Assembly (NCBI GenBank): GCA_963804055.1
Contig: CAWDOU010000001.1
Span: 806,001 to 870,000, forward strand
DNA: 64,000 nt
Direction of reading: 5' to 3'
Source of the DNA: Bog-473 sp963804055
GTDB taxonomy: Bacteria; Actinomycetota; Acidimicrobiia; Acidimicrobiales; RAAP-2
Below are positions 52,463 to 61,109 of this stretch, in pieces (the stretch's first letter is position 1; the number at the start of each line of letters is the position of its first letter). The notes below the pieces were generated by a model. The model did not search any database. It was not told where the DNA came from and was given only the letters and a program-made list of their open reading frames with translations. The position numbers and the translations under genes were made by a program.

Positions 52463-53117
52463 GTGCGTCCGCGTCGCGTGGTTGCCGTGGTCGGCACCGG
52501 GACCGACATCGGCAAGACATGGGTCGCCGCCCGTCTGGTGACCGACCTCCGTGCCGCCGGCGTGCAGGTGGCCGCCCGCAAGCCCGCGCAGTCCTTCGAC
52601 CCCGACGACGACCCCGCCGGCCTCGATGCGGCCGTCCTCGGCGCCGCCGGCGGCGAGCCACCCGACGAGGTCTGCCCCCCGCATCGCTGGTACGAGACGC
52701 CGCTGGCGCCGCCGATGGCGGCGGAGCGGCTCGGGCGACCCCCCTTCACCATCGGGGAGCTCCTCACCGAGCTGGCCTGGCCGGAACGCTCCGTCGATGT
52801 CGGCCTGGTCGAGACGGCGGGCGGGGTGCGCTCGCCGCTGGCGGCCGACGGCGACTGTCTGGACTACTGCGCCGCGCTCGGCGCCCGACCTCTTGGTGCT
52901 GGTCGCCGACGCCGGCCTGGGGACGATCAACGCCGTGCGGCTCCACACCGACGCCCTTGCACCGCTCGGCGGGCCGACCGTCGTGGTGCTGAACCGTTTC
53001 GACGCCGGCTCCGACCTCCATCGGCGGAATCTCGAGTGGTTGCGCGAGCGTGACGGGCTCCGGGTGTGCGCCGTTCCCGGCGGCGACGCGGAGCTGCTCG
53101 ACATCGTCGGCGGCTGA
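52463..53117 (+). pseudogene. bioD: Dethiobiotin synthetase with an apparent 1-base frameshift
   Basis: Begins at the GTG 52463, 5 bp after bioF. P-loop VVGTGTDIGKTWVAARL; Lys in ARKPAQSF; LVETAGGVRSPLAADGDCLDYCAALGA. After ~52885 the true frame moves +1 and continues DLLVLVADAGLGTINAVRLHTDAL, VVVLNRFD and RVCAVPGGDAELLDIVGG to a stop at 53117. The seam is GCGCCCGACC (52881-52890); dropping one C gives ALGADLLVLVADAGLG, as in other BioD. Span is one base over a multiple of three. Without repair the protein lacks its second half, and the pathway would be cut, so an error in the sequence is likely. Confidence 0.85.
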
Positions 53118-53162
53118 ACCCGTCCGGACACCGGGGCCGTGCAGCGCGACCTTTCCTTCGAC

Positions 53163-54488
53163 ATGGGAACCGATCGTCAACCGGCCGAGCCACGGGCGCT
53201 GCGGCGCCGGCCACCGTGCCGGAATTTCGGGGGTGACGAGAGGTCCCGTGAGCTGTCGGGGCGCATCGCCCAGCGCTCGGCTCGGATCTCCGCCCTGCAT
53301 CGCGAGCAGCTCGCAGACATCGCCGAGTTCGACCGGTCCGAGGCCTGGCGAGGTGACGGGGCGGTCTCCATGATCGCCTGGGTCACCGCACGATGTGGCG
53401 TCAGCACGTCGACGGCCCGGCAGTGGGTCCGTGCGGCCGCCAACCTCGAATCGCTGCCCTGCCTGGCTGACGGGTTGGCGTGCGGTGAGCTCTCACTCGA
53501 CCTGGTCGAGCCTCTGGCCGAGGTCGCCTCGCCTGCCGACGACGCCGCGCTACGGGAGGCGTCCACCCATTGGAGCGTGAAGCAGGCGCGCGAGTTGGCG
53601 GCATGGCACCGGGCGCGCACGGAGGCGGAGGCTGCCGCACGAGCCGAAGCGCGCGGCGCATCGACGGCCGAGTCGCAGTTTGAGCGGCGGACGCTGCGGT
53701 TCAACGACCAGCGGCAGTCGGTGTGGGTTTCGTTCACCAAGGACGATTACGCGATCGCGAAATCGTCCCTGGTCGGCCGCGTGATCGGAGGACCGTCTGA
53801 TGCGGTCGGGTACGTGTCCTACGACCAGAGGCTCTACGACGCCCTGATCGACCTCTTTCGGCTCGGAGGCGTTTCTGCCTCAGGGGGCGCCGGCACGCCG
53901 GGCCTGCCGGGTCCGGCGGGTCCGTCGGGTCCGGCGGGTCCGGCGGGTCCGGCGGTGCAGCCACGAGTGGTGGTGCACGCGCCCTTGGAACTGCTCGTCG
54001 GCTGCTCGGACGATGCGGTGGCCGAGATCGCCGGCGTCGGCCCCGTGCCGGCCGCGGTCGTGCGCCGGCTGGCCTGTGACGCCAAGGTGGATCTCGCTGT
54101 CGAGGATCGGAACGGGACGATTCTCGATCAGGGGCGGGCCCGTCGGGATCCGACGCCCGTGCAGCGTGTGGAGATCGACCGGCGCGACAAGGGATGCCGG
54201 TTCCCGGGCTGCACCTTCTCCGAGTTCACGAACGTGCACCACATTCAGCACTGGGGCGACGGCGGGCCGACGAACTTCGACAATCTGGTCACGCTGTGCG
54301 GCCGGCACCACCGTGCGGTGCACGAGTTGGGCTGGTCCGTCTCAGGGAGCGCAGACGCCGTGCTGACCTTCACGGGACCGCACGGTCGCTCCATGCAGTC
54401 TGCCCCGTCGCCGACCTGGCGTCCATCGTCGGTCGTACGAGAACGGAACACCGCGCAGTCGGGCCGCAACGGGCCGCTGCGGCGTTGA
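53163..54488 (+). CDS. DUF222/HNH endonuclease family protein with collagen-like linker
   Basis: 441 residues from the ATG at 53163 (GTG at 53139 possible). N-terminal DUF222 helical domain (~20-230), then a linker of Gly-Pro-X triplets (GPAGPSGPAGPAGPA around residues 245-260), a domain with LELLVGCSDDAVAEIAG and a C-terminal HNH motif (CRFPGCTFSEFTNVHHIQHWGDGGPTNFDNLVTLCGRHHRAVHE). Such proteins are multi-copy and variable in actinobacteria, resembling mycobacterial REP13E12 repeats. Role is unknown; they may be mobile or toxin-like. It lies inside the biotin cluster, between bioD and bsaP. Confidence 0.82.
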   Translation: MGTDRQPAEPRALRRRPPCRNFGGDERSRELSGRIAQRSARISALHREQLADIAEFDRSEAWRGDGAVSMIAWVTARCGVSTSTARQWVRAAANLESLPCLADGLACGELSLDLVEPLAEVASPADDAALREASTHWSVKQARELAAWHRARTEAEAAARAEARGASTAESQFERRTLRFNDQRQSVWVSFTKDDYAIAKSSLVGRVIGGPSDAVGYVSYDQRLYDALIDLFRLGGVSASGGAGTPGLPGPAGPSGPAGPAGPAVQPRVVVHAPLELLVGCSDDAVAEIAGVGPVPAAVVRRLACDAKVDLAVEDRNGTILDQGRARRDPTPVQRVEIDRRDKGCRFPGCTFSEFTNVHHIQHWGDGGPTNFDNLVTLCGRHHRAVHELGWSVSGSADAVLTFTGPHGRSMQSAPSPTWRPSSVVRERNTAQSGRNGPLRR

Positions 54489-54523
54489 GCGGGCTCCCAC
54501 CCGAGCGCGGCCGCCGGGGACGA

Positions 54524-54715
54524 TCAGGTGGAATGAAGCTCCGGGTGACCGGAGTCGCGGCAGCGCGCCGTCCAACCGGTGGGTATCACGCCGACGGTCA
54601 TGCGGCGGCCGCACTCGGGGCAGAAGCGTGGCGGATCGAGCGCGCGCCCGCATCCCGGACACTCGGCCGAGGGTTTGCCGCAGCCGGTGCAGTGCGTGGT
54701 CACGGAGCGGTCCAC
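54524..54715 (-). CDS. bsaP: Biotin synthase auxiliary protein BsaP-like
   Basis: 63 residues from the GTG at 54715. Two Cys-rich pairs: CTGCGKPSAECPGCG and FCPECGRRMTVGVIPTGWTARCRDSGH. The second (CPECGRRM...P.GW.ARC...H) is the pattern I recall for BsaP, a small Fe-S protein needed by mycobacterial biotin synthase. It lies 31 bp after bioB on the same strand, the expected position. Alternative: a plain zinc ribbon. It is too short for most gene callers. Confidence 0.75.
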   Translation of the reverse strand: MDRSVTTHCTGCGKPSAECPGCGRALDPPRFCPECGRRMTVGVIPTGWTARCRDSGHPELHST

Positions 54716-54746
54716 CTGACGGTGACGGGGCGGATGGGGCGCCGGG

Positions 54747-55847
54747 TCAGATGGCGGCGGTGAGGGCGCCGATGGGCATGCGGAGGTCCTCGAGCATCTG
54801 GAGGTCCTCGTCGGCGGAGCGGCCGAGTGTGGTGAGGTAGTTGCCCACGATGAGGGCGTTGATGCCGGCCGTCATGCCGATGGCCTGGAGGTCGCGCAGC
54901 GTGACCTCGCGGCCGCCGGCGTAGCGGAGGATCACCGAGGGCAGGGCGAGACGGAAGAGCGCGATCCAGCGCACCGCCTCCCAGGCGCCGAGGATCGGCT
55001 GGTCGCCGAGCGGCGTGCCGGGTCGGGGGTTGAGGAAGTTCAGCGGTACCTCGGTGGGGTCGAGCTCTTGCAGCTGGGTCAGCAGCTCGACGCGCTGGGC
55101 CACGCTCTCGCCCACGTTGATGAGCGCGCCACAGCACAACTCCATCCCGTGCGCCTTGACGAGGCGGCAGGTGTCGGCCCGCTCGTCCCACCCGTGCGTG
55201 GAGACGATGGTGGGAAAGAACGAGCGCGCCGTCTCGACGTTGTGGTTGTAGCGGTGCACCCCGCCCTCGGCCAGGCGGCGGGCCTGGTCCTCGGTGAGGA
55301 TGCCGGCGCTGACCGCGACGTTGAGGCCGGTCTCGCCGTGGATGACGGGCACCAGGTCGAGGATGCGCTGCATGGTGCGCTCGTCGGGGCCGCGCACGGC
55401 GAGCACGATGCAGAACTCCGAGGCGCCGAGGGCGGCGGTCTCGCGGGCGGCCGCGAGGACCTCGGCCGTATCGAGGAACGGGGTGGCCTTGACCGGCGTG
55501 TCGAAACGCGAGGACTGCGAGCAGAAGTGGCAGTCCTCGGGACACCCGCCGGTCTTGGCCGAGAGGATCCCCTCGACTTCGACCGCAGGGCCACACCAGG
55601 ACAGGCGGACCTGGTGCGCCAGGGATGCGAGAGCCATCACGGCACCGTCGGGCAGCGCGGCCAGGGCGGTGAGCTCGTCGGCCCTCAGGAGGCGGCGCTC
55701 GTCGAGGAGCGCCGCCTCTGCCCGGGCGATCACAGCCCTGTCCGCCGCGCCGAGGGCGACTTGGGGTGGAGGCGGCGCCGCGGCAGCGGCGGCCGGCGCG
55801 GGTGCAGAACGGAAGGAAACGGGACTCGTGGTGGTCACGGCGCCCAC
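54747..55847 (-). CDS. bioB: Biotin synthase
   Basis: 366 residues from the GTG at 55847 (a second GTG follows three codons later). Radical SAM enzyme inserting sulfur into dethiobiotin. Residues ~1-30 are an Ala/Pro-rich extension; then the cluster motif GGCPEDCHFCSQSS (CxxxCxxC), LNVAVSAGIL, YNHNVETARSFFP, CRLVKAHGMELCCGALINVGES, PLNFLNPRPGTPLG and ILRYAGGREVTL (the [2Fe-2S]-ligand Arg/Cys region). All ligands look intact. bsaP follows. Divergent from an acyl-CoA dehydrogenase with 56 bp between starts. Confidence 0.95.
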   Translation of the reverse strand: MGAVTTTSPVSFRSAPAPAAAAAAPPPPQVALGAADRAVIARAEAALLDERRLLRADELTALAALPDGAVMALASLAHQVRLSWCGPAVEVEGILSAKTGGCPEDCHFCSQSSRFDTPVKATPFLDTAEVLAAARETAALGASEFCIVLAVRGPDERTMQRILDLVPVIHGETGLNVAVSAGILTEDQARRLAEGGVHRYNHNVETARSFFPTIVSTHGWDERADTCRLVKAHGMELCCGALINVGESVAQRVELLTQLQELDPTEVPLNFLNPRPGTPLGDQPILGAWEAVRWIALFRLALPSVILRYAGGREVTLRDLQAIGMTAGINALIVGNYLTTLGRSADEDLQMLEDLRMPIGALTAAI

Positions 55848-55903
55848 GGTAGTGGCAGGGTGTGGACCGCCGGAAGTTGGCCGGCGCGCTGGGAGGAGTG
55901 GTC

Positions 55904-57205
55904 ATGGCCTGGGATTTCTCGACTGAACCGGAGTTCGAGGAGAAGTTGGCGTGGATGCGTGGCTTCGTGCGTGAGGAGGTGTTCCCGCTCGAGACGCTTG
56001 ACCTGACCTATGACCAGGTGCGGGTGTTGATCCGGCCCCTGCAGGAGCAGGTGAAGGCCGAGGGGTTGTGGGCGGCGCACCTGCCGCCGGCGTTAGGCGG
56101 GATGGGCTTCGGGCAGGTGCGACTGGGGCTCATGCACGAGATCTTGGGGCAGTCGCCGCTGGCGCCGGTGGTGTTCGGCAACAATGCGCCGGATTCGGGC
56201 AACGCAGAGTTGCTGGCGGTGGGGATCGAGGCGTCGGGGAATACGGCGCAGCGGGAGCAGTGGTTGCAGCCCTTGTTGGACGGCGACTTGCGGTCGGCGT
56301 TCTCCATGACCGAGCCCAACACGGCGGGATCTGATCCGACGCTGCTGCAGACCTCGGCTGTCCGGGATGGCGAGGAATGGGTCATCAACGGGCACAAGTG
56401 GTTCACCTCGAACGGGTCCGTGGCTGATTTCTTGATTGTGATGGCGGTGACCAATCCCGACGTGCATCCGTACTCGGGGTCGTCGATGATCATCGTGCCG
56501 GTCGGGACGCCGGGGGTCGACATCGTGCGGGACGTGTCGACCATGGAGGACCCGCACACGCCGTACGGGCGCTTCGGGAACCACGCCGAGATCGTGTACC
56601 GGGACGTGCGGGTGCCTCTGGACAACCTGATCGGGGTGGAGGGCTCGGGGTTCGTGCTGGCGCAGCACCGACTGGGGCCGGGTCGGATCCACCATTGCAT
56701 GCGTTGGCTGGGGCAGTCCCGTCGTGCCTTCGACATGCTGTGCGAGCGGGCGGTGTCCCGGTACGCGCACGGGTCGATGCTGGCGGAGAAGCAGACGATC
56801 CAGAACTGGGTGGCCGACTCCATGGCCGAGATGCAGGCCGCGAGGTTGATGACGCTGCAGGCAGCCTGGAAGATGGACCAGGAGGGGGCGGCGGCCGCCC
56901 GGGTGGAGATCGCGATGATCAAGTACTTCGGGGCCAAGGTCCTCTACGACGTGATCGACCGCGCCATCCAGGTGCATGGTTCCTTGGGGTTCTCGTCGGA
57001 CCTGCCGCTGGAGTCGATGTACCGCAACGCGTGGGCGGCCCGCATTTACGACGGGCCCGACGAGGTGCACCGCCAGACGGTGGCCCGCCGGGTCCTGAAG
57101 GGATACACGCCGCACGAGGTGCCGACCGAGCACATCCCGACGCGGCGGGCCGAGGCGCAGCGGCTTTTCGCCGAGGTGTTGTCGGACCTGACGGTGGACG
57201 CGTAG
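55904..57205 (+). CDS. Acyl-CoA dehydrogenase (long-chain/ACAD10-11-like)
   Basis: 433 residues from the ATG at 55904 (GGAGGAG 5 nt upstream). Features: FEEKLAWMRGFVREEVFPLET, FSMTEPNTAGSDPTLLQT, WVINGHKWFTSNGSVADFLIVM, YRDVRVPLDNLIGVEGSGFVLAQHRLGPGRIHHCMRW and VHGSLGFSSDLPLESMYRNAWAARIYDGPDEVHRQTVARRVL. Substrate probably a medium/long or branched acyl-CoA. Third-codon use differs: many TTG, GTG, GGG and GCG codons where neighbours use C-ending codons, so it may have been acquired separately. Confidence 0.9.
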   Translation: MAWDFSTEPEFEEKLAWMRGFVREEVFPLETLDLTYDQVRVLIRPLQEQVKAEGLWAAHLPPALGGMGFGQVRLGLMHEILGQSPLAPVVFGNNAPDSGNAELLAVGIEASGNTAQREQWLQPLLDGDLRSAFSMTEPNTAGSDPTLLQTSAVRDGEEWVINGHKWFTSNGSVADFLIVMAVTNPDVHPYSGSSMIIVPVGTPGVDIVRDVSTMEDPHTPYGRFGNHAEIVYRDVRVPLDNLIGVEGSGFVLAQHRLGPGRIHHCMRWLGQSRRAFDMLCERAVSRYAHGSMLAEKQTIQNWVADSMAEMQAARLMTLQAAWKMDQEGAAAARVEIAMIKYFGAKVLYDVIDRAIQVHGSLGFSSDLPLESMYRNAWAARIYDGPDEVHRQTVARRVLKGYTPHEVPTEHIPTRRAEAQRLFAEVLSDLTVDA

Positions 57206-57221
57206 GGGTGTCGCATCATTC

Positions 57222-58124
57222 GTGGTCGGACGGTTCGGGGGTGTGGCGCGCGTGATGGGTCTGGTGCGCGTGATGGGTCTGGTGGCCGCCGGCGCCGTGG
57301 TGCTGGCGGCGTGCGGGTCATCGGGGCCGGGCTCGACGAGTTCAACGAGTTCGACGACCCATCCCAAGCAGAAGACGACGACGTCGACCACCAAGGGCTC
57401 GGCGTCGGGCTCATCCACCACGTCGACGACGTCGACGACATCGGGCGCGGCCACAACATCCGGACCCATGACCACCGTGATGCTCCCCGTCGTGGTGTGC
57501 CAGACGTCCTCGGGGGTGACCACCACGACGGCAGCGTTGCCCGGCTCGGTCTCTGTCAGCGTCCCGGCGGCGGACGCCTCGCAGAACAACCTCGCCATGT
57601 ACAGCGACGAAGCCGGCCGGCTGATGCTGGTTGGGCCCACAGTGGGATGGACCTGTACAGGGTCCTTCGGCGCCGACGGCAGCGGTGTCATGGCACTGGC
57701 CCCCGTCGGGACATCGGTCCCGATCAACAGCGGAACGACGTGGCACCTGGCAGCAGGCTCGTCGGCGCAGGCGATCGTCGCAATGGAGAGCGGGGGCAGC
57801 ACGGTCCAGGGCGCCGCGCTCGTGTGTCCCTTGTTCAGCTCGGCGCAGTCGGCGGTGCAACAGGATCTCGGCAAGGCCTGTGCCAACAGTCCGCCCCAGG
57901 AGAAGGTGACGAAGATCTCGTCGGTCGCGGTCGGATTCCAGGACCCGCCGGGTGTGGCCGGGATCGGGTTCCCTTCGGGCGGCCAGAACCCTGCCAACGG
58001 CGTGGGGCTGTACCAGCCCAAGCCGACCGAGCCGACGGCCTACCTGGCGACGTGCACCCTGCCGCTCGCCCAGCAGGATCTGTGCACGGCCGTGCTGAAC
58101 CACTTCGTGGCGACGTTCGGCTGA
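57222..58124 (+). CDS. Lipoprotein with Ser/Thr-rich linker
   Basis: 300 residues from the GTG at 57222; ATG at 57255 is also possible. Lipobox VVLAACGSSG, then a ~50-residue Ser/Thr/Gly linker (TSSTSSTTHPKQKTTTSTT...) and a folded part of ~190 residues with five Cys (VVVCQTSSG, WTCTGSF, ALVCPLF, GKACANS, ATCTLPL...LCTAV). I do not recognise the domain. The signal region contains an exact 18-bp tandem duplication (57248-57283). Exported and lipid-anchored, by prediction. Confidence 0.75.
   Translation: MVGRFGGVARVMGLVRVMGLVAAGAVVLAACGSSGPGSTSSTSSTTHPKQKTTTSTTKGSASGSSTTSTTSTTSGAATTSGPMTTVMLPVVVCQTSSGVTTTTAALPGSVSVSVPAADASQNNLAMYSDEAGRLMLVGPTVGWTCTGSFGADGSGVMALAPVGTSVPINSGTTWHLAAGSSAQAIVAMESGGSTVQGAALVCPLFSSAQSAVQQDLGKACANSPPQEKVTKISSVAVGFQDPPGVAGIGFPSGGQNPANGVGLYQPKPTEPTAYLATCTLPLAQQDLCTAVLNHFVATFG
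57248..57283 (+). repeat. Exact 18-bp tandem duplication in the signal peptide coding region
   Basis: GCGCGTGATGGGTCTGGT occurs twice in a row and codes for RVMGLV twice. It lengthens the hydrophobic core of the signal peptide by six residues. Confidence 0.9.
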
Positions 58125-58137
58125 ACGACTGGGTGCC

Positions 58138-58509
58138 TCAGCCGCGGGAGTGGGTGACCGCCTCGATGTTGTTCCCGTCGGGATCGCGGACGAACGCCGC
58201 GAAGTAGTTCGTGTGGTACTCGGGCCAGAGCTGTGGCTCGTGCAACGACTCCGCCCCGAGTGCGAGCGCGGCCTCGTAGAAAGCCCCGACGGCGGCGCGA
58301 TCGGGAGCCTGGAACGCGATGTGGGTCTCCCGGAACCCGTCGCCCGTCTGCTGGCGCCCGATCCAGAACGATGGCGACGGCGCGATGCCGTAGCCGATGG
58401 CGTCACCGAGGTCCATGACGCGCCCCTCGCCGAGCGGAGCCAGCACGGCGTCGTAGAAGGCGGCACTGCGCGCCAGGTCGGTGCACTGAATGGAAACGTG
58501 GGCGAGCAT
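58138..58509 (-). CDS. VOC (glyoxalase/bleomycin resistance/dioxygenase) family protein
   Basis: 123 residues from the ATG at 58509. VOC fold: MLAHVSIQCTDLARSAAFYDAVLAPLG with the first metal-ligand His, FWIGRQQTGDGFRETHIAFQAPDRAAVGAFYEAALALGA, YHTNYFAAFVRDPDGNNIEAV with Glu as last ligand. Length is normal for a single-domain VOC protein. Substrate unknown. Convergent with the lipoprotein gene (13 bp). Confidence 0.88.
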   Translation of the reverse strand: MLAHVSIQCTDLARSAAFYDAVLAPLGEGRVMDLGDAIGYGIAPSPSFWIGRQQTGDGFRETHIAFQAPDRAAVGAFYEAALALGAESLHEPQLWPEYHTNYFAAFVRDPDGNNIEAVTHSRG

Positions 58510-58742
58510 GGGCCCAGTGTGCCACTCCGGCCCTTCTTCCATCATTGTGCGCCGGTCGCAGCCGGCCTCAAGGTCGTTCGTCCTCGCTGCGCTCGGGCGC
58601 TCCACCTTGACCCCGTCTGCTCCGTGGCGCATCGTTCGCGATCAGAAGGTCGACGGGGCGCCCTGCCGTGCCGGCGCCGGTGGATGGGGCGGAATGTGGA
58701 TCGGCCCGACCCCCGGTAGCCCGCCGGGATGGGTCCGGCGGA

Positions 58743-59345
58743 TCAGGGGCGGAGGCCGCGCAGCAATGCCTCAGAAAGGCGGTCGTACCAGAGGTCGTGA
58801 TCGTCGACGAAGCCGAAGCCGAGCAGCTCGAGGGAGACCCAGCCGTGGATGCTGGCCCAGATCATCTGGGCGGTCTCGGTGGGGGAGCCCGGGGCGATGA
58901 CGCCCGCCCGGATGGCGCGCTGGACGGTGGCGACGAGGAGGTCGAAGCCGCGGGTGCAACTGGTGAGGGCGGGGTCACTCGGCTCGAAGCCGGGGACGGC
59001 CCGGAGGAACATCACCTGGTAGGCCATCGGGTGGGCGAGGGCGAGGGCCCGGTAGGCGCGGGCACCCTCGAGCAACGCCTCGGCGGGATCGTCGATCTGG
59101 GTCATGGCGGCCATCGCGTCGGCGAGGCGTTGGAAACCCTGGACGTACAGCGCCTCGACGATGCCGAACTTGGACTCGAAGTGGTTGTAGACGCCCATGG
59201 GGGCGACGCCGGCCGCGGCCGCGATCCGACGGACCGAGAGGCCGTCGGGGCCCTCGGACTCGAGGATGTCCTCGGCCGAGGCGAGGAGTGCCCCCTCCAT
59301 CCCGGCGCTCGGAGTCCTGGTCCTGGTGCCGGAGTTTTTCGTCAT
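58743..59345 (-). CDS. TetR-family repressor
   Basis: 200 residues. HTH: ASAEDILESEGPDGLSVRRIAAAAGVAPMGVYNHFESKFGIVEALY. C-terminal WHG-like ligand domain: YRALALAHPMAYQVMFLRAVPGF, AQMIWASIHGWVSLELLGFGF. ATG at 59345 is 17 bp from a 34-bp palindrome shared with a divergent MFS gene. It therefore very likely represses itself and the exporter. It is not a KstR; the C-terminal domain differs. Confidence 0.92.
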   Translation of the reverse strand: MTKNSGTRTRTPSAGMEGALLASAEDILESEGPDGLSVRRIAAAAGVAPMGVYNHFESKFGIVEALYVQGFQRLADAMAAMTQIDDPAEALLEGARAYRALALAHPMAYQVMFLRAVPGFEPSDPALTSCTRGFDLLVATVQRAIRAGVIAPGSPTETAQMIWASIHGWVSLELLGFGFVDDHDLWYDRLSEALLRGLRP

Positions 59346-59362
59346 GTCCCTAGCCTACTGAA

Positions 59363-59396
59363 GAACATCGTGCTATAACTTTAGCACAGTGTTCTA
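59363..59396. promoter_or_regulatory. 34-bp TetR operator with divergent promoter
   Basis: Outer arms AGAACA (59363-59368) and TGTTCT (59391-59396), inner arms GTGCTA (59371-59376) and TAGCAC (59383-59388), symmetric about one centre. TATAAC at 59375-59380 can serve as the -10 of the MFS gene. The site is centred between the TetR and MFS genes. Confidence 0.8.
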
Positions 59397-59438
59397 CAAG
59401 GGGGGATGCCTCTCCCCACCGTCCAGAAGGAGCCGTCG

Positions 59439-61088
59439 ATGCCCGGATCAGCCGTCGAAACGAAGGTCATGGCTCCCGTTGGGGAGTCGTCCACATCCGA
59501 GGGATCGGCGGACCGGCGCTGGATCGTGCTGCCCGTGTTGTGCCTCTCCGTCTTCCTGGTCGTGGTGGACAACACCATCGTCAACGTGGCGCTCCCGACG
59601 CTCAACCGCACGCTCGGCGCGTCCATCACCTCGCTGCAGTGGATCGTGGACGCCTACAGCCTGGCCTTCGCCGGGCTGCTGCTGGCCGGCGGCGGCATCG
59701 GTGACCGGCTGGGGCGCAAGGGCACCATGCAGGCCGGGCTCGTCTTCTTCGGCCTCTTCTCGGCGGCGGCGGCGTTCTCCGACTCGACGGGCACGCTCAT
59801 CGCCACGAGGGCGCTGATGGGCGTGGCCGCCGCCTTCATCTTCCCGGCCAGCCTGGCCATCTTGACGAGTGTCTTCCCGGATCCATCCGAGCGGCAGAAG
59901 GCGCTCGGGATCTGGGGCGCCACGTCGGGCATCGCCGTGGCGTTCGGGCCCATCGTCGGCGGGGCGCTGCTGGAGCACTTCTGGTACGGATCGATCTTCC
60001 TGGTGAACGTGCCGATCGTCGCCGTGACGCTGATCGCCGGCGGGATACTGATCCCCCGGATCCCGCGGATCCGCCAGCACCGCTTCGACATCAAGGGCGT
60101 CGTCGTGTCGACGGTCGGCATCACGATGCTGGTCTTGGCCATCATCGAGGGACCCCAGTGGGGCTGGGCCTCCGCCGGGACGCTGGCCTGCTTCGCCGGG
60201 GCGGCGCTCCTGCTGACGGCGTTCACCCTCTTGGAGCTGCGCACCGAGGGACCGCTGCTCGACGTCCGGGTCTTCAGGATCCCCCGCTTCACCGGCGGCG
60301 CGCTGTCGATCTCGGTGGCGTTCTTCTGCCTCTTCGGCTTCATCTTCCTCATCACGCAGTACTTCCAGTTCGTCAAGGGCTATTCGACGCTGTCGGCGGG
60401 GCTGCACACGCTGCCCTTCGCCATCGTGGCGGCGATCTTCACGCCCCTCGCGGCCGTGGTGGCGTTGCGGGTGGGAACACGGCTGGTCGTCAGTGTGGGA
60501 CTGCTGCTGATGGGAGGCGGCCTCGTCGTGGCGGCTTTCAACTCGTCGGAGGACACCACCTACTTCGGGCCGATCATCATCGCCATGGTGCTGCTGGCGT
60601 TGGGGCTGTCGTCGATCACCGCGCCGACGGCGGAGGCCGTCATGGGCTCGGTGTCCGACGAGCAGCGGGGCGCCGCCGCCGGCGTCAACAACACGACCCG
60701 CGAGCTGGGTGGCACGCTCGGGGTGGCGGTGTTCGGGTCCGTCTTCGCCTCGTCCTACGCGCCGAAAATCGTCAGTGCGTTCCGCCCCCTGCCCATCCCG
60801 GCGGGGCCGAAGGCCGAGGCGCACCAGTCCATGGCGGCGGCGCTGGCGGTGGTGGGCCACGCTCCGCATGCGGCACGGCCGGCGTTGGAGTCGATCGCGT
60901 TCGGTGCATTCCACAGCGGGCTGGAGGTGGCGTGCATCGCCGGGGCCGGCGTGGCGGTGCTCGGTGCGCTGGCGGCGTTCCGCCTGTTGCCGGGGCGGGG
61001 CGCACCGGAGGTGCAGGTGGCGGCCGAGCCGGCGTCGTCGTACGACCCCGACCGCTATCCCGAGTACGTGCCCTACATCAGCGCCTGA
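59439..61088 (+). CDS. MFS transporter, DHA2 (EmrB/QacA, 14-helix) type
   Basis: 549 residues from the ATG at 59439 (AAGGAG 7 nt upstream); ATG at 59406 has its G run right against it. About 14 membrane helices. Motif A in GGIGDRLGRKGTM, motif C-like GATSGIAVAFGPIVGGALLEHF, motif D1 VVVDNTIVNVALPTLNRTLG. Predicted proton-driven drug or lipid exporter under TetR control. C-terminal tail after VEVQ... YDPDRYPEYVPYISA is soluble. Confidence 0.93.
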   Translation: MPGSAVETKVMAPVGESSTSEGSADRRWIVLPVLCLSVFLVVVDNTIVNVALPTLNRTLGASITSLQWIVDAYSLAFAGLLLAGGGIGDRLGRKGTMQAGLVFFGLFSAAAAFSDSTGTLIATRALMGVAAAFIFPASLAILTSVFPDPSERQKALGIWGATSGIAVAFGPIVGGALLEHFWYGSIFLVNVPIVAVTLIAGGILIPRIPRIRQHRFDIKGVVVSTVGITMLVLAIIEGPQWGWASAGTLACFAGAALLLTAFTLLELRTEGPLLDVRVFRIPRFTGGALSISVAFFCLFGFIFLITQYFQFVKGYSTLSAGLHTLPFAIVAAIFTPLAAVVALRVGTRLVVSVGLLLMGGGLVVAAFNSSEDTTYFGPIIIAMVLLALGLSSITAPTAEAVMGSVSDEQRGAAAGVNNTTRELGGTLGVAVFGSVFASSYAPKIVSAFRPLPIPAGPKAEAHQSMAAALAVVGHAPHAARPALESIAFGAFHSGLEVACIAGAGVAVLGALAAFRLLPGRGAPEVQVAAEPASSYDPDRYPEYVPYISA

Positions 61089-61109
61089 GGAGCGCGACCT
61101 GCCGGGTCC

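Noticed and set aside
58743..59345. The TetR gene as the KstR of the putative regulon
   Set aside because: Its ligand domain is of another type and its own operator is a 34-bp palindrome, unlike the 14-bp KstR-like sites.
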